From Silene conica (taxonomy: Eukaryota; Streptophyta; Magnoliopsida; Caryophyllales; Caryophyllaceae): 64,000 nucleotides of DNA. A program made the position numbers and the translations under genes. Numbering within the stretch: position 1 is the first letter of the stretch; every line of letters begins with the position of its first letter. The notes under the pieces are model-generated. The model made no database searches. It was not told the DNA's origin and was given only the letters and a program-made list of their open reading frames with translations. Of this stretch, positions 1 through 11,030 are shown one piece after another. The stretch covers positions 49,912,910 to 49,976,909 of the forward strand of contig CM055320.2 of assembly GCA_029255685.2 (NCBI GenBank), written 5' to 3'.

Positions 1-1290
1 GAAACCTACGTCCACTATTCTCGATTAATAAAATTAGTACCGACTCCGGATTACAATTTTATCAACCCTACTCGTACAACTTTGATGTTAGTTGTAACTC
101 AATCTAGATACCGTTAAATATCTAGCTACGTCAAGTACCGTTAAATACTTGATTACAATGAGTACCGTTAAATACTCTATCTATCTTACACTAATAAATA
201 AGTTTTCAATGTTCTTCAAAGTCACAATCTTGAATGAATAAGATCAATGCTTGACCACTTGAATCTTGAAACGAATATGACAATTTAAGCTCGAATCTTG
301 AAGAAGAATATCAACGGTGGTTTTCTTGATTTGCGTGTGTGTGTATGATTTCGTTATATCCAATGTTTCACAAGTGTTCTATTTATATAGAATTATGTCT
401 AGGTTATTAAACCCTAGATGATTTAGGAATATTACTTAAACTAGAATTCTAATCTTTAGGTAATACTACCATAAATCTAATCTTAATTTATTTAGGAAAG
501 ATTTAATAAGATACTTTAGGTATTATACAAGGAATCAATTTCCTAATTTATATTTAGGAAAGATCTTATATAATAAATAAATAGCAACCTTATTAAAAGC
601 AACTTCCTAAATCTTGTCAAAATATAATAAATTATATTTCATAATATAATCTAGATTGTTTTTAGGATATCTAAATAACTACATATTAATTTATTTAATC
701 CATCCTTCACGTTTTATGGAACGTGTCATAGTACATGTTTTCCAAAACCGTTTCATACAATATTTAGATTATCTTATTTTGACAATTATGGTTATATAAA
801 AATCCTTACTTTATTAGTAATAAATAATTAACTTATAAGAAAATTATTTATTCCTATTTGACCAAAAGATATTTTATACTACCTTATTAAGATTAATAAT
901 TCAAAAATAGAATACTTATTAAACATTATTTAATCACGACGATTTTGTAAACCAAAATCGTTTCAATCATCACAAACTTTTCGACCATTTCTTCTTCCTT
1001 GAGGTATAGCTACGTACGAGCTATAACTTGAATTAATCTCATACTAAAGCTATAGTTGATAAGTATAACTCTAGTTCACTATATGCACTTGTGATCTTCA
1101 TCTAATCTTCGATTAGTCAATCCTTTGACTAAAGTTCTTGAATCTTTTTTACTTGATTGATGAGATCTAATATTCTGTACACTTAGCACACGATTATATG
1201 CACGAGTATATAATATACTTAACTAGACTTGTCATTATCAAAACATAAACATATATACTTAATATATACATTTGAATATATGGTTCAACA
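1..1290 (-). repeat. Element G 3' LTR, truncated by the window edge
   Basis: Collinear with the right LTR (56400-57819) from its position 163 onward. In sense it begins TGTTGAACC (complement of 1282-1290) and abuts a polypurine tract. The sequence is AT-rich and non-coding. Confidence 0.9.
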
Positions 1291-1304
1291 AATTCCCCCT
1301 TTTT
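1291..1304 (-). promoter_or_regulatory. Element G polypurine tract
   Basis: The sense strand reads AAAAAGGGGGAATT immediately before the 3' LTR, the expected plus-strand primer. Confidence 0.8.
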
Positions 1305-1947
1305 AATGATGGCAAGTCTTTCTTAGATTTGTGTCTAAGTGTAAGTTCCCCCTCAATATAATAAGGGTCATTCATAGCAAAGATTAACTTAGGGTTTCTA
1401 TCTTCTATCTAACCCATATCCTTTAAGAACCCTAAGAGGCAATGAATTACGACAAGGAGCAAGCTTAGGCAAATTCTAATCTAAGTCGCATTTTTCCCCC
1501 TCTTGACATCATCGAAAAGATGAGAACAAAGACATAAAACGACTAGAATAATACACTACGAAACATAAGTAAGCATGCATCAAGAATCAAAATATACGAA
1601 CACACACGATATTATACAAAGACAAGTACGGGTGTTAGAAAATATACACAACCAAACCGAAATACTAAGCCAATGGGCTGAATATAATACAAAGGATAAG
1701 AAAATTTGGCCAACTTAGGATTAATGTCTTAATGGGCCACAAGCAAAAGATAATTGTGATCCGAGGAAGGCAAAAGAGATTAAAGGGCCTCGGATTCACA
1801 ATGGAATAGGATAGAGTTTGAGTTTGAGTTTGGGCCAAATAAGGATTAAAAGTTTACTAAGCCATGCCGGACTTATCCAACAACAACGAGAACTAACCGA
1901 AAACGAAATCAACAACACAAAACAAAGTATCAACACTTGAAATCTGA
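1305..1947 (-). other. Element G 3' untranslated region
   Basis: 643 bp between the post-pol ORF stop and the polypurine tract. No ORF, secondary insertion or tandem repeat was seen. Confidence 0.6.
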
Positions 1948-3420
1948 TCAAGAAGAGGACGGATCACGCCGCTTGGCATAAGGGTTAACATAATCTGGTC
2001 GGGTGCGGAATTCGAGGCTGGTCAACCTGTCTAGGCAGCTGCTCACATTAATTTCTTGAGCATCCAATGCGAGCTCGAAATTGAGTACCTTCATTGAGAG
2101 CGCTTTCACCGCCTCAAGGGCATTACTTTCATCCTCCTTCATTGCTCCATGGTCACGCACCAAAGCACCTCCCTGAATGGTCAAGAAGGACAAACGATCA
2201 CTGATGACGAAGAACTCGTCACAAAGCAATTGAAGTCCCGAACCCATCTTCTCAAGGCGCTTATCGACCATTGCCATCCATGCCCTCAGATCGTCCTCGA
2301 AACCTCGGTTACCTTCACCGCCACTACTCCCTGCCTCATCCTTATCTTTGTTTACCTCGCACAAACCAAAAATTTTGTCCATCTTGGCTTCTAAACCTTC
2401 GAACAACGGCGAGGGACAAGGCTTGGGTTCCAGACCTACACTCTTGCCAAAGGTTTGATCTATACCATCAAAACAAATACCCATCAATTTTAAAAGCTTG
2501 TCACACATACGATCACGAGGGATCACACCATAACTTGCATCATCCACCACACCTTTCTTGTAAAGGAGCTTGGACACCCACATTCCGTAAGGAATGTCGA
2601 TTGTCGAGCATGTTTTCTCCTTGGTGAGAATGCTTGAACATGACAAATCTTATTAAAAATAAGAGAAGCTAAATCAATTTTAGTACCCTCCAACCAACTG
2701 TAAACAACCACGGCCTCAATACTCGACAACTTGTCCCGACCACCCATTCTCGGCAAAACCGTGTTCCATAAGAAATTCACAAACAATTTTAACTTGGGAC
2801 TAAAAGAAGCGGTTAACAAGGGAGTGTTTTCCGTAGCATATTCATCAAAATAAGTTTTGATGACCATCTTTTGGTCCTTAGACACGACTCCCCATTCCTT
2901 CTTCGGATCAAGATTAAGACCGTCTTGATCAAGCTTACAGATTTCACAAATTTCATTTTTAGTAACCGTCGCATCCTTACCATTAACAACCACACTTAAC
3001 CCTTCCTCACACCCCTTAACTGACGCAAAGAATTGAACAATTTCAATCGGAAACACCAAACCCGAGAAGTTGCTAATGTACTCCCACCCTTGATTTTGCA
3101 ATAATTCTTTAAAGAACCCTAAAAATTTGGACCCGTCGACCCATGATGTAGGATAATATCGACCCGAATGTATAGAATAGGGTAAAACTCGGTCAATGTA
3201 CATACCTTCAGTTTTGGTCATTCGGACCCGCTCTAATCCTTCGCGGGTTGCTTCGACGGAGTAGTCTCGAAACAGGGTACGAGAGCTTTTCCCGGAAACG
3301 AACTCAGGCATGTCATCGGTGACGGATGAAGACTCTCCCCGTTTCCCGTTGTCGGAGGTTGTAACAGAGACGGCGATGGGGGTAGATGACGGCGGTGGTA
3401 GCGGAGTTTGGGAAGGAGAG
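1948..3420 (-). pseudogene. Element G post-pol ORF, main part (SIRE envelope-like position), frameshifted
   Basis: This ORF lies downstream of copia pol, where SIRE/Maximus elements carry an extra, so-called envelope-like ORF. Two open frames overlap near 2640, one from 3420 down to 2523 and one from 2646 down to 1948, so a single frameshift splits it. The N-terminal part is rich in Pro, Ser and Thr. The middle (about 3200-2650) is a globular region with FFKEL and PIEIVQFF-type helices, resembling what I recall of plant transposon-associated domains. The C-terminal part is acidic to mixed and ends in a basic DPSSS tail. I see no clear signal peptide or transmembrane helix, so an envelope function is not supported. 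Its first codons lie at 32361-32418, displaced by insertion of A. Removing A and one GAGAG copy restores the frame. Confidence 0.65.
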
Positions 3421-4998
3421 TGATGCGTGTCTATTTTATGATGTTTTTCATCTATTTTTACACGCATTTGGTCGCTCATTTACTATGTTTTAGCCCTTAT
3501 TTCCCAACAATTGTCTACTTTCGTATTTTTATGCACTTTTGCAGATTTATGCGGAAAAGGGACAATTTTACACCAAGTTTATGCCCTCGAGATTTCGCAT
3601 AACTAAGGAACGAAAGAAAGTCAACTGGAATCATTATCAAGTACCAAAAGTCAAACCGAGACGAATCGAAGCAATCTTACACGGGAACGGGTCGACCGAA
3701 CTATTACTTGGGTCGGCCGACCAGGTCTCTGTTTTGGAAAAGCCTAGAAGATTCCTGAAGCCCGTAAACAGGTCGACCGACCTACTTGGTGGGTCGACCG
3801 ACCTCTGCGCGGATCAAAAGCTTTTCGGAAAGTCCATAAGAAGTGTTAGAGTCTTTAGGAAACTCTATTTTTCCGCCTACTTAAGTAAATTAGGAGATTA
3901 GGGTTTAAGCATTCAGTCATATAATTCACTTTATAATCTTCTATCTACCATGATCAAGTCCCTAATTCTAGTTTTCATCTTTAATTTTTAACCTTTCAAT
4001 AATTCTCAACACTTTTAGTTTGTTCTTCAATCTTTCAACATTCATCAATAAAGTTTGTTCTTTTTCCGCCTTAATCCTATTTCCGGTAATTACTCTCTCA
4101 ATTTAAGTTTTATTATTGTTCTTATAATTACTTGTATTCGGTTAAGATAGAATCTCAAGCTTTATTATAGATTGCATGTTTAGATTGTCATTCATTATGT
4201 TTTCCATGTTTATTTCCGTTTTCAACGTTGTTTTAGTAATTATGAGTAGCTAAATTCATATGTTAGGATGTAGGGGATGAATATGCGTAGGTAGTATAAG
4301 TGCCGAGACCAACCTGTAGCAGGGCCGTGGTCCGCCGACCTATATAATGGGTCGGTCGACCGAGGCTGTGGTCGGCCGACTGGGCTAGCTGGTCGGTCGA
4401 CCCACTCGCGTTCGTATTCTGTTTCGTTTTAATTCATAGACCATAATGACCTACAATGAGACTGAAAGGAGACTTGTAGGATGTTAGTAATGACCGACCC
4501 AAGATTGAGAGATACGGGAAGGGCATTGGTTTATACCTTAAGACGGCTTGGTTACTCAAGACTGAAAGGTATGTGACCTAGAGTTTAGGAATCACCCTTA
4601 TTGTTGACACCCAATAATTGTGAGACCTAGGAACTAATAGCATAGGCCGAAAGGAGCTATTAGGTACCATAGACCGAAAGGATATGTTACGCCCCTTACG
4701 CGACTGCAATATATGTTGACCTTAGGATTTATATTACCTTAGCTATTTATTACCCAAACATCCTAGCATCTCTTTTAATATAGTTTTTAATCTCATCTTT
4801 ATTTTCTTGTTTTATTTTTATCTTTGTCTTAGACTTAGTAAACAATCAATCAAATCCCAAAAAATTGTTACTTTAAACATTAAACATCAAACAATAAACA
4901 TTCCCCACCTCCTTGTGGTTCGACCCTGACTTTCACTATCTATTGTTAAAGTTAGGAATTATAAATTTTATCTTTGGTACCCTCAACGACGGGCATCA
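3421..4998 (+). repeat. Element A 5' LTR
   Basis: 1578 bp, TG...CA termini. Matches 11031-11409 and 31187-32360. Carries four paired palindromic boxes (3690-4402). Confidence 0.92.
3690..4402 (+). repeat. Four paired palindromic boxes (12-9-12 bp) in the A 5' LTR
   Basis: Pairs at 3690-3722, 3771-3803, 4329-4361 and 4370-4402. Each is a 12-bp box such as GGTCGACCGACC or GGTCGGTCGACC, a 9-bp spacer and a second 12-bp box. Spacers are unrelated (tattacttg, tacttggtg, tatataatg, gggctagct) while the boxes are conserved. The core GGTCGACC is a perfect palindrome. Confidence 0.85.
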
Positions 4999-5003
4999 AA
5001 TTT

Positions 5004-5021
5004 TGGCGCCGTTGCCGGAGA
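5004..5021 (+). promoter_or_regulatory. Element A primer-binding site (tRNA-Asp type)
   Basis: TGGCGCCGTTGCCGGAGA, five bases after the 5' LTR. This differs by one base from the site I recall as typical of Athila/Tat elements. Confidence 0.85.
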
Positions 5022-6438
5022 GGTGACGCCAGTGTTTATTATTTCTTGTTTTTGTTTCTTTTGTTTAAGGAACTTTTGTTCCTTAAACCTTCTCACTTTT
5101 TTCTTGTAGTTTCCGTCTTATGCGCAGGTCAGTTCAAGGAGAACTCCTACCACTTGACCACGAGCTTGAGAGGACCCTCAGAGAAAAAAGGAAGCAACTT
5201 TTAGAGAGTAGGGAAAGAGGTTCACCATCTTCCCTATTCCAAGAAGACATTTGTGAACAACAATCATCACCGCAAAATACACCTTCACCAAAAACACCCA
5301 CTTCACAACCAACTTCACCCCACAGTCCATCTACACCACCAAATTCCTATTTCCCAGTTTTCGAAGTAAAAGAAGAAAAGATGGCCGAAGAAGCAAGCAT
5401 TGCAAGTCACTCCATGCCACAGGCGAAGGATCTCTATAAGGGATTCACTCTACCTGCAGGTACAGGGAAACCATTTGAGGCTAAGCCTTCTTACATCTCC
5501 ATGGTGGAGAGGAACCAGTTTGGAGGCGCAGCCAATGAAGATGCAGCTAGGCATATTGAAATCTTTACAGATTATATATGCTCCATAGCACCCCCAGATG
5601 GAGTAACCCAGGATCAAATAAAAGAAACCATGTTCATCTTCTCCCTCCGAGATTCAACACAGGAATGGTATAGGGATCTGGACCGCACTGCTCCGGGAGT
5701 TACAGATTGGAACACATTGGCTTTAGCTTCTTACAGGAAATATTATTCTGTAGCCAAGACTAATGCATTGAGAGCGCAGATAACAAGCTTTAAACAGGGG
5801 CATCATGAAGACTTCAGTGAGGCTTGGGACAGGTTCAAGAGACTTGTTCGATCCATACCACATCATGGATTTGAACAATGGTTGCCTTGCAACCAGTTCT
5901 ATAATGGTCTCTACGACGACAACAGGGCCTACTTAGATGCTGCAGCTAATGGAAGGTTCCAAGACAATTCCGGAGAGACTAAGGGTCTCAAGATAATAGA
6001 GGATGTTGCTGTGCACCGTGCTGAACATGGAACTTCCCGCGGTAACCAAAGGAAAGCTGAGTCTAACGTAGCTGCTATTGAGGCCTTGATGGCCAAGTTA
6101 GAGAAGCTAGAGAGTGGTGGGAAGTTCGATATTGGGAGTGGGAGCAAAGGAGGTATGTACCAGGTGAACGCCGTTCAAGACGGGCCCTTTGCTTGTGAGA
6201 GGTGTGGTGGAGAAGGGCATGTGTCAAAATTTTGTACCTCATCTAATGAGACATGTGCCGCCTTTAAGCATTATAGAGGGAACAATTTTTATGACCCAAA
6301 CAATAATAATGTTCACCCCAACATGAGGTCGACAAGCCAGAATGTTCTCAACCCACAACACCTACAACCACAGCAAAATCCCACATACATCCCTCCACAT
6401 AAGAAAGGTTTTCAAAAACCACCCTTCAACCCTCAACC

Positions 6439-6993
6439 TGTAACACCCCAAGAGTATGAGAGGAAAGTTGTCCCACATCGGTAGAATGTGAGGGTTGTGA
6501 TATGTTTATAATAACTTCCACCCACCACTTAGTAACAAGGCCTTGTGCTTTTGGGCTTAAGTGAGGCCAAATAATGGGCCCAAAGGCTTACCTCCCATCA
6601 TATTGGGGGTGTGTTACGACCGTGGTGGGTCGGGTTGTTACAAATGGTATCAAAGCGACCCTGCGACCGTGTGGTGAGCCTGTGGTCGGGAGTACCCGGG
6701 TCACACACCTAGCGGGGGTGGATTCTGGCCCTGGTTGTGGTCACGGTTGAGGCACAACGAGGACGTTGTGTTCTTTAAGTGGGGGAGTTTGTAACACCCC
6801 AAGAGCATGAGAGGAAAGTTGTCCCACATCGGTAGAATGTGAGGGTTGTGATATGTTTATAATAACTTCCACCCACCACTTAGTAACAAGGCCTTGTGCT
6901 TTTGGGCTTAAGTGAGGACAAATAATGGGCCCAAAGGCTTATCTCCCATCTTACTGGGGGTGTGTTACGACCGTGGTGGGTCAGGTTGTTACA
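6439..6993 (+). mobile_element. TRIM-1: terminal-repeat retrotransposon in miniature
   Basis: 555 bp. Two 204-bp terminal repeats (6439-6642 and 6790-6993) begin TGTAACACCCC and end TTGTTACA. The TSD is CAACC (6434-6438 and 6994-6998). A tRNA-Met-like primer site TGGTATCAAAGC starts at 6645 and a polypurine tract AAGTGGGGGAGT precedes the second repeat. The repeats contain GTTGTCCCACATCGG, a motif I recall from plant TRIMs. There is no coding capacity. Confidence 0.93.
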
Positions 6994-7272
6994 CAACCAC
7001 CTTCAAACCCACCACCTAATACGGATGCTCTTATCCAAAACCTCATTGGGTTGGTTCAGAAGGAATCACAGGCTAGGGAAGCAAGGATGAAGATGTTAGA
7101 GTCTCGGATTGCTCAAATCGCGAGCAAGAACGACACTAGGGCTCCGAGTCAACTTCCGACCAAGACGGACCAGAAGAAAGAGACCCTAAACATCATTTCC
7201 CTAAGAAGTGGAGCTAAGGTGGGAGGCGAGAAAGATAAGGCGAAACAGCCGAAGCCGATTAACAGCGAGGAA

Positions 7273-7377
7273 GGTCGACCGACCCAGGAGCTAGGTCGAC
7301 CGACCTCCGAGCAGAATCCAGAAAATCCCGTTGTACAGGAAACAGGTCGATCGACCGAGGAAGAGGATCGACCGACC
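7273..7377 (+). repeat. Two paired palindromic boxes inside A gag, in frame
   Basis: Pairs 7273-7305 (spacer caggagcta) and 7345-7377 (spacer gaggaagag), both 12-9-12. Translated, they give GRPT...GRPT and GRST...DRPT repeats. Confidence 0.85.
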
Positions 7378-7574
7378 CCCGATGCGGAACAGGAGGCTGC
7401 CTTTCGACCCGAATTGCCAAACAACTTAAGGGATTTCCTTTTTCGGGGTGATAAGACCCTGGATTTCTGAGAAGGGCTGCAAATACTGACTCTTCCGCCC
7501 CTCCTTTTCCGGAGAGACTCATACCTACAAAGGAACAGGTATCTTTTGACAAATTTAAAGACGTAATTCGTTCA

Positions 7575-8564
7575 TTGAATGTTCAAGTTCCGTTTTTAGA
7601 ATTAGTTCAGCAGGTTCCTTCTTATCTTAAATTTATGAGACCACTTTTGTCACGAAACCGGTCTTTAGATAAAGTTGAGTCAGTTGCCCTAACTGAGGAG
7701 TCCTCCAGCTTCCTATCACATGTCATTGCCCCTCTTAAGCTGGAGGATCCTGGAAGTTTTTCTGTCCCCTGCAATATAGGAACCTTCCCTGTCAAAAAGG
7801 CCCTATGCGACTTAGGAGCTAGTATCAGTGTTATGCCCCTTAGCGTAGCTTTAAAACTTGGAATGACCAATTTTGCAGTAACCAGCATGACTGTTCAGAT
7901 GGCAGATCGTACATCTATGGAACCCATAGGGGTGGTGGAAAACATCCCTGTGCGTATAGACAGGTTTTTCTTCCCAGTTGACTTTGTAGTCTTGGACATC
8001 CCTGAGGATGCCCATATACCTATAATACTAGGGAGACCTTTCCTCCACACTGCGGGAGCCATCATAGATGTAGGTACTGGAAACTTAACTTTCAAAGTAG
8101 GGAAGCATTCTATTATTTATGGATTATCTTATAGGAAAAAGGATTCTATGACCCCTATTACTTGTAGTGCAATTACTTCTGAAAAGAAGTATAAGGTCAT
8201 CACTACTTCCCCTGCTTTATTAGCTACTCCTATACCTGTTTTTACACCTCCACCCCAGATTGGGAGCAATATGGAGGACACTTCTATTTTGACTAATGCA
8301 GGAACTAGTTTGGGGAAACCCACAACAAAGGAGGTCGCGGTGCAAAGAGGAGGATTGGGATTCCTGAGCTACAGGGAAGATGAGGATCCAGATATTGTGG
8401 ATAAAGAGGACAAGAAAAAGACAAGAGAAGCTCAAGAGAAGAGTCCGTCGCATATGCTTTGCGACGGAGAGGAGACATGTTTTGTCATTCAAGCAAACAC
8501 TGTGGAGACTACGACATGTCGTCAAAAGCCGTGGTCTGAGATATTCCGCATCTTTAGCGGATAG
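7575..8564 (+). CDS. Element A aspartic protease (retropepsin), Athila type
   Basis: 329 codons from ATG 7575. The same frame is open upstream to about 7470, so the natural product is probably a continuation of gag and the 7575 start is only nominal. The catalytic motif CDLGASISVMP lies near residues 77-87 (Asp-Leu-Gly, usual in Athila, instead of Asp-Ser/Thr-Gly). A second conserved flap and strand region ends in IILGRPFLHTAGAIID. The C-terminal third is poorly conserved, charged, and ends KPWSEIFRIFSG. It would cleave the gag precursor in particles. No reverse transcriptase follows. Whether the frame change near 7470 is a mutation or natural cannot be decided here. Confidence 0.8.
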   Translation: MNVQVPFLELVQQVPSYLKFMRPLLSRNRSLDKVESVALTEESSSFLSHVIAPLKLEDPGSFSVPCNIGTFPVKKALCDLGASISVMPLSVALKLGMTNFAVTSMTVQMADRTSMEPIGVVENIPVRIDRFFFPVDFVVLDIPEDAHIPIILGRPFLHTAGAIIDVGTGNLTFKVGKHSIIYGLSYRKKDSMTPITCSAITSEKKYKVITTSPALLATPIPVFTPPPQIGSNMEDTSILTNAGTSLGKPTTKEVAVQRGGLGFLSYREDEDPDIVDKEDKKKTREAQEKSPSHMLCDGEETCFVIQANTVETTTCRQKPWSEIFRIFSG

Positions 8565-8743
8565 TTGTTTAAGTTTTCAGCCCTTAAAGACAATTTACTT
8601 TTTTGTTTCTTTAGACTTTTTAATTTTGTTAGCATAGTTAAAGACTTTTAGACTTGGTTCTGGGATCTCGTGCAATTGTTGGGCGCGTGTTTGATGATTT
8701 TTCAGGATTAATGAAGAAACGAAGACCGTTGTGCAGCAGAGGG

Positions 8744-8848
8744 GGTCGACCGACCAGAAATATGGGTCGATCGACCTGGTCCCTGCAATTCTGGAATTCC
8801 TGCAGTCTGCAGGAAGGTTGGTCGACCTAAAACATAGGTCGGTCGACC
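8744..8848 (+). repeat. Two paired palindromic boxes in the A 3' UTR
   Basis: 8744-8776 (spacer agaaatatg) and 8816-8848 (spacer taaaacata), each 12-9-12. Confidence 0.85.
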
Positions 8849-9654
8849 TACCCATCCGCCACAGCCTGTTCGCTTCTTCCTCGAAAATCGTGCACCATCT
8901 TGGGTACTTGAGTGGCACTGCTGGCCACCAAAACCTCCCAGCTTACGCTGGTTTGGGGAGGTTTTTCTCATACGCTTAACAACCCAGTGAGTTCTTTCCA
9001 GTTTTCCTTGGTTTTTATTTCCTTGCATCTTTCTTTTAATTTTATGAAACCTTTACTTAGGCTAATGCACAATGGGGACATTGTGCGGGTTGGTTTGGGG
9101 AATGGTTTCGTGTCACATGCATTGCATTTCTGTCACACGTTTTCTTTATTTTCCTTACATATACAAAAATAAAAAAAAAATAAAAAAATTTCAAAAATTC
9201 CAAAAAAATGCACGTTTATTTTAGCATATAGGTCGAGTCGGAACGAGAGTATTTCAAGGATGATTTTGCTTTCTTACATGTTTATGCCTTTACCTTGCCT
9301 TGTCAACTTGTTTTAGTATGAGAGTCTTTTGCATATCTATGAGTTTTTGTCAATTTGTATATCTTGAGACTTGACTTATACCTTGGCAACCTACTATACT
9401 CCCCTTGGAACATGTTACATCAATATGCGTAAACATGAACTTGAATTGCTATATACTTATTTTACTATCTCGTTTTGTGAGTCTTGGTACGTGCATTTGG
9501 GATCCCTTTTCTCTTATTTACCCATAAGCCCTACATAGCCAAAATTGCCTTTTTATTCCCCCGAAACTACATCCCATACGAAGCCTACCCTTCCAAGCTA
9601 GTATTTGTGGTCTTTGGTTTATTAATCTTGAGGCATCTTGGTTTGTATGCTATC

Positions 9655-9778
9655 TTGAGCAAAAAGAGAAAAGAAAGAAAGAAAGCAAGAAAAGAAAAAA
9701 AAAAGAACAGAAAAATTCAGAAAAAGAAAGAAAAGAAAAAACGAAAAAAACGAAAAAAGTCAAAGCGTACAAGAAAGA
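9655..9778 (+). repeat. Purine-rich (A/G) tract
   Basis: Almost pure A and G from about 9660 to 9757, simple-sequence-like (AAAGAAAG). It ends next to a paired box (9779-9811). A matching tract lies in E at about 37303-37400 on the minus strand, again next to a pair (37255-37287). Confidence 0.75.
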
Positions 9779-9811
9779 GGTCGACCGACCCACATAGTAG
9801 GTCGACCAACC
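9779..9811 (+). repeat. Paired palindromic box after the purine tract
   Basis: GGTCGACCGACC, spacer cacatagta, GGTCGACCAACC. Confidence 0.85.
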
Positions 9812-10164
9812 ACCTGACAACATCAGAGTTTCAAAAAAATATATATACGTTCTGAAATCCCTTTCTTTTATATGTTATCACTCCCGTTCTTCATTCAAAA
9901 ATATTTGGGAGTCCTTTCTTTTATATAATGTGAGTTGTGCTACAAAAGAGCACTTTCCTAATATCAAAAGTCGTGAAATATGTTGTTGGAAACCAGTTTT
10001 ACTAGCTTGGCTACTAACCCTACAAATCCAAAAACATCTTAACCACTTTTTACCTTTTACCTCACATATCTGTCATTACCCCAATTGCATGTATCCAAGT
10101 CACTTAATGGGTTTTGTTTATACATAGTTGTAGAATTCTTGTTCATGTTAGATTGCAGGCATGT

Positions 10165-10717
10165 TGTAACAACCCGACCCACCACCGTGGTAACACAAAC
10201 CCAATAAGATGGGAGGTAAGCCTTTGGGCCCATTATTTGTCCTCACTTAAGCCCAAAAGCACAAGGCCTTGTTACTAGGTGGTGGGTGGGAGCTCTTATA
10301 AAGATATCACAATCCTAACATTCTACCGATGTGGGACAAATCTCTTATCATACTCTTGGGGTGTTACAAACTCCCCCACTTAAAGAACACAACGTCCTCG
10401 TTGTGCCTCAAACTTGACCATGGCCAAGCCCAGAATCCTCCCCGCTAGGTGGGTGACCCGGTACTCCCGACCACGGGCTCACCACACGGTCGCAGGGTCG
10501 CTCTAATACCATTTGTAACAACCCGACCCACCACCGTAGTAACACAAACCAAATAAGATGGGAGGTAAGCCTTTGGGACCATTATTTGTCCTCACTTAAG
10601 CCGAAAAGCACAAGGCCTTGTTACTAGGTGGTGGGTGGGAGCTCTTATAAAGATATCACAATCCTCACATTCTACCGATGTGGGACAAATCTCTTATCAT
10701 ACTCTTGGGGTGTTACA
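10165..10717 (-). mobile_element. TRIM-2: second TRIM of the same family, opposite orientation
   Basis: 553 bp. Terminal repeats 10165-10368 and 10514-10717 are homologous to TRIM-1. TSD ATGT at 10161-10164 and 10718-10721. The reversed primer site (sense TGGTATTAGAGC) lies at 10500-10511 and the reversed polypurine tract follows 10368. Related element E (36895-36915, minus strand) shows the uninterrupted site. Confidence 0.92.
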
Positions 10718-10721
10718 ATGT

Positions 10722-11030
10722 TTCCATGGGTCGCAGTTAGGTGAGTGTCATAACAAATATACTTCTTCCTATCTTTTACATATACTTACCCTTTGCTTCA
10801 TGAGTGTCTCGAGCGTACCGCGAGAGTCCATGGTATAAGTCTCTATAGTTTCCAGTTTGCAAGTTTGACGACCCCATAACTCGTTTGCATGATTTGAATG
10901 CTTTATCATTTTGTACTTGGCATTGGCTTAGACTTACATGTAAATTTCGCTCTGAGATTGAAATCGTTCCGGTAGTTAAGATCGAGTCTATTTCTTGCTT
11001 GAGGGCAAACAAGGTTTGGTTTGGGGAATT
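10722..11030 (+). other. Element A 3' UTR end with polypurine tract
   Basis: Non-coding. Ends AAGGTTTGGTTTGGGGAATT (11011-11030) immediately before the 3' LTR, the likely polypurine tract. Element E has the same sequence reversed at 36596-36615. Confidence 0.7.

Larger units (their letters stand above)
5120..7470 (+). pseudogene. gag: Element A gag (capsid and nucleocapsid), interrupted by TRIM-1
   Basis: The first ATG of the open frame is 5120. An N-terminal Pro/Ser/Thr-rich region precedes a retrotransposon capsid domain (about residues 105-300; motifs EWYRDLD, RAQITSFKQ, FSEAWDRFK, FYNGL). A CX2CX4HX4C zinc knuckle, CERCGGEGHVSKFC, follows at about 6191-6232, then an Asn/Pro/Gln-rich tail. 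TRIM-1 (6439-6993) interrupts it and supplies a stop at 6482. Subtracting TRIM-1 plus one TSD copy (560 bp) puts 6999-7470 back in the same frame. That part has a helical stretch, an Athila-type LNIISLRSG motif and two GRPT-like repeats encoded by the paired boxes at 7273-7377. It stops at 7468, and the protease continues in another frame. Gag would form the particle and package element RNA. Confidence 0.82.
8565..10160 (+). other. Element A 3' untranslated region, 5' part
   Basis: Non-coding. Contains paired boxes at 8744-8848 and 9779-9811 and a purine-rich tract before the latter. Reverse-complement homology to the E UTR (36616-38582) is clear, for example around 8940-9130 against 38040-38220. 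Confidence 0.7.

Noticed and set aside
1948-3420. Calling the post-pol ORF of G an envelope protein
   Set aside because: Only the position supports it; no signal peptide, transmembrane helix or glycoprotein features were seen.
3690-4402. The repeated GGTCGACC units as a CRISPR array
   Set aside because: Boxes are 12 bp with 9-bp spacers, only two per unit, and lie within plant LTRs.
6670-6720. Similarity of the TRIM interior (GGGTCACCCACCTAG in TRIM-2) to the complement of a 5S rRNA segment, suggesting a Cassandra element
   Set aside because: Only about 14-15 bases resemble 5S, the match is in the interior and not in the LTR, and the rest of 5S is absent.
9484-9855. Lys-rich ORF over the purine tract
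   Set aside because: Caused by the A/G simple sequence; the E counterpart is non-coding too.
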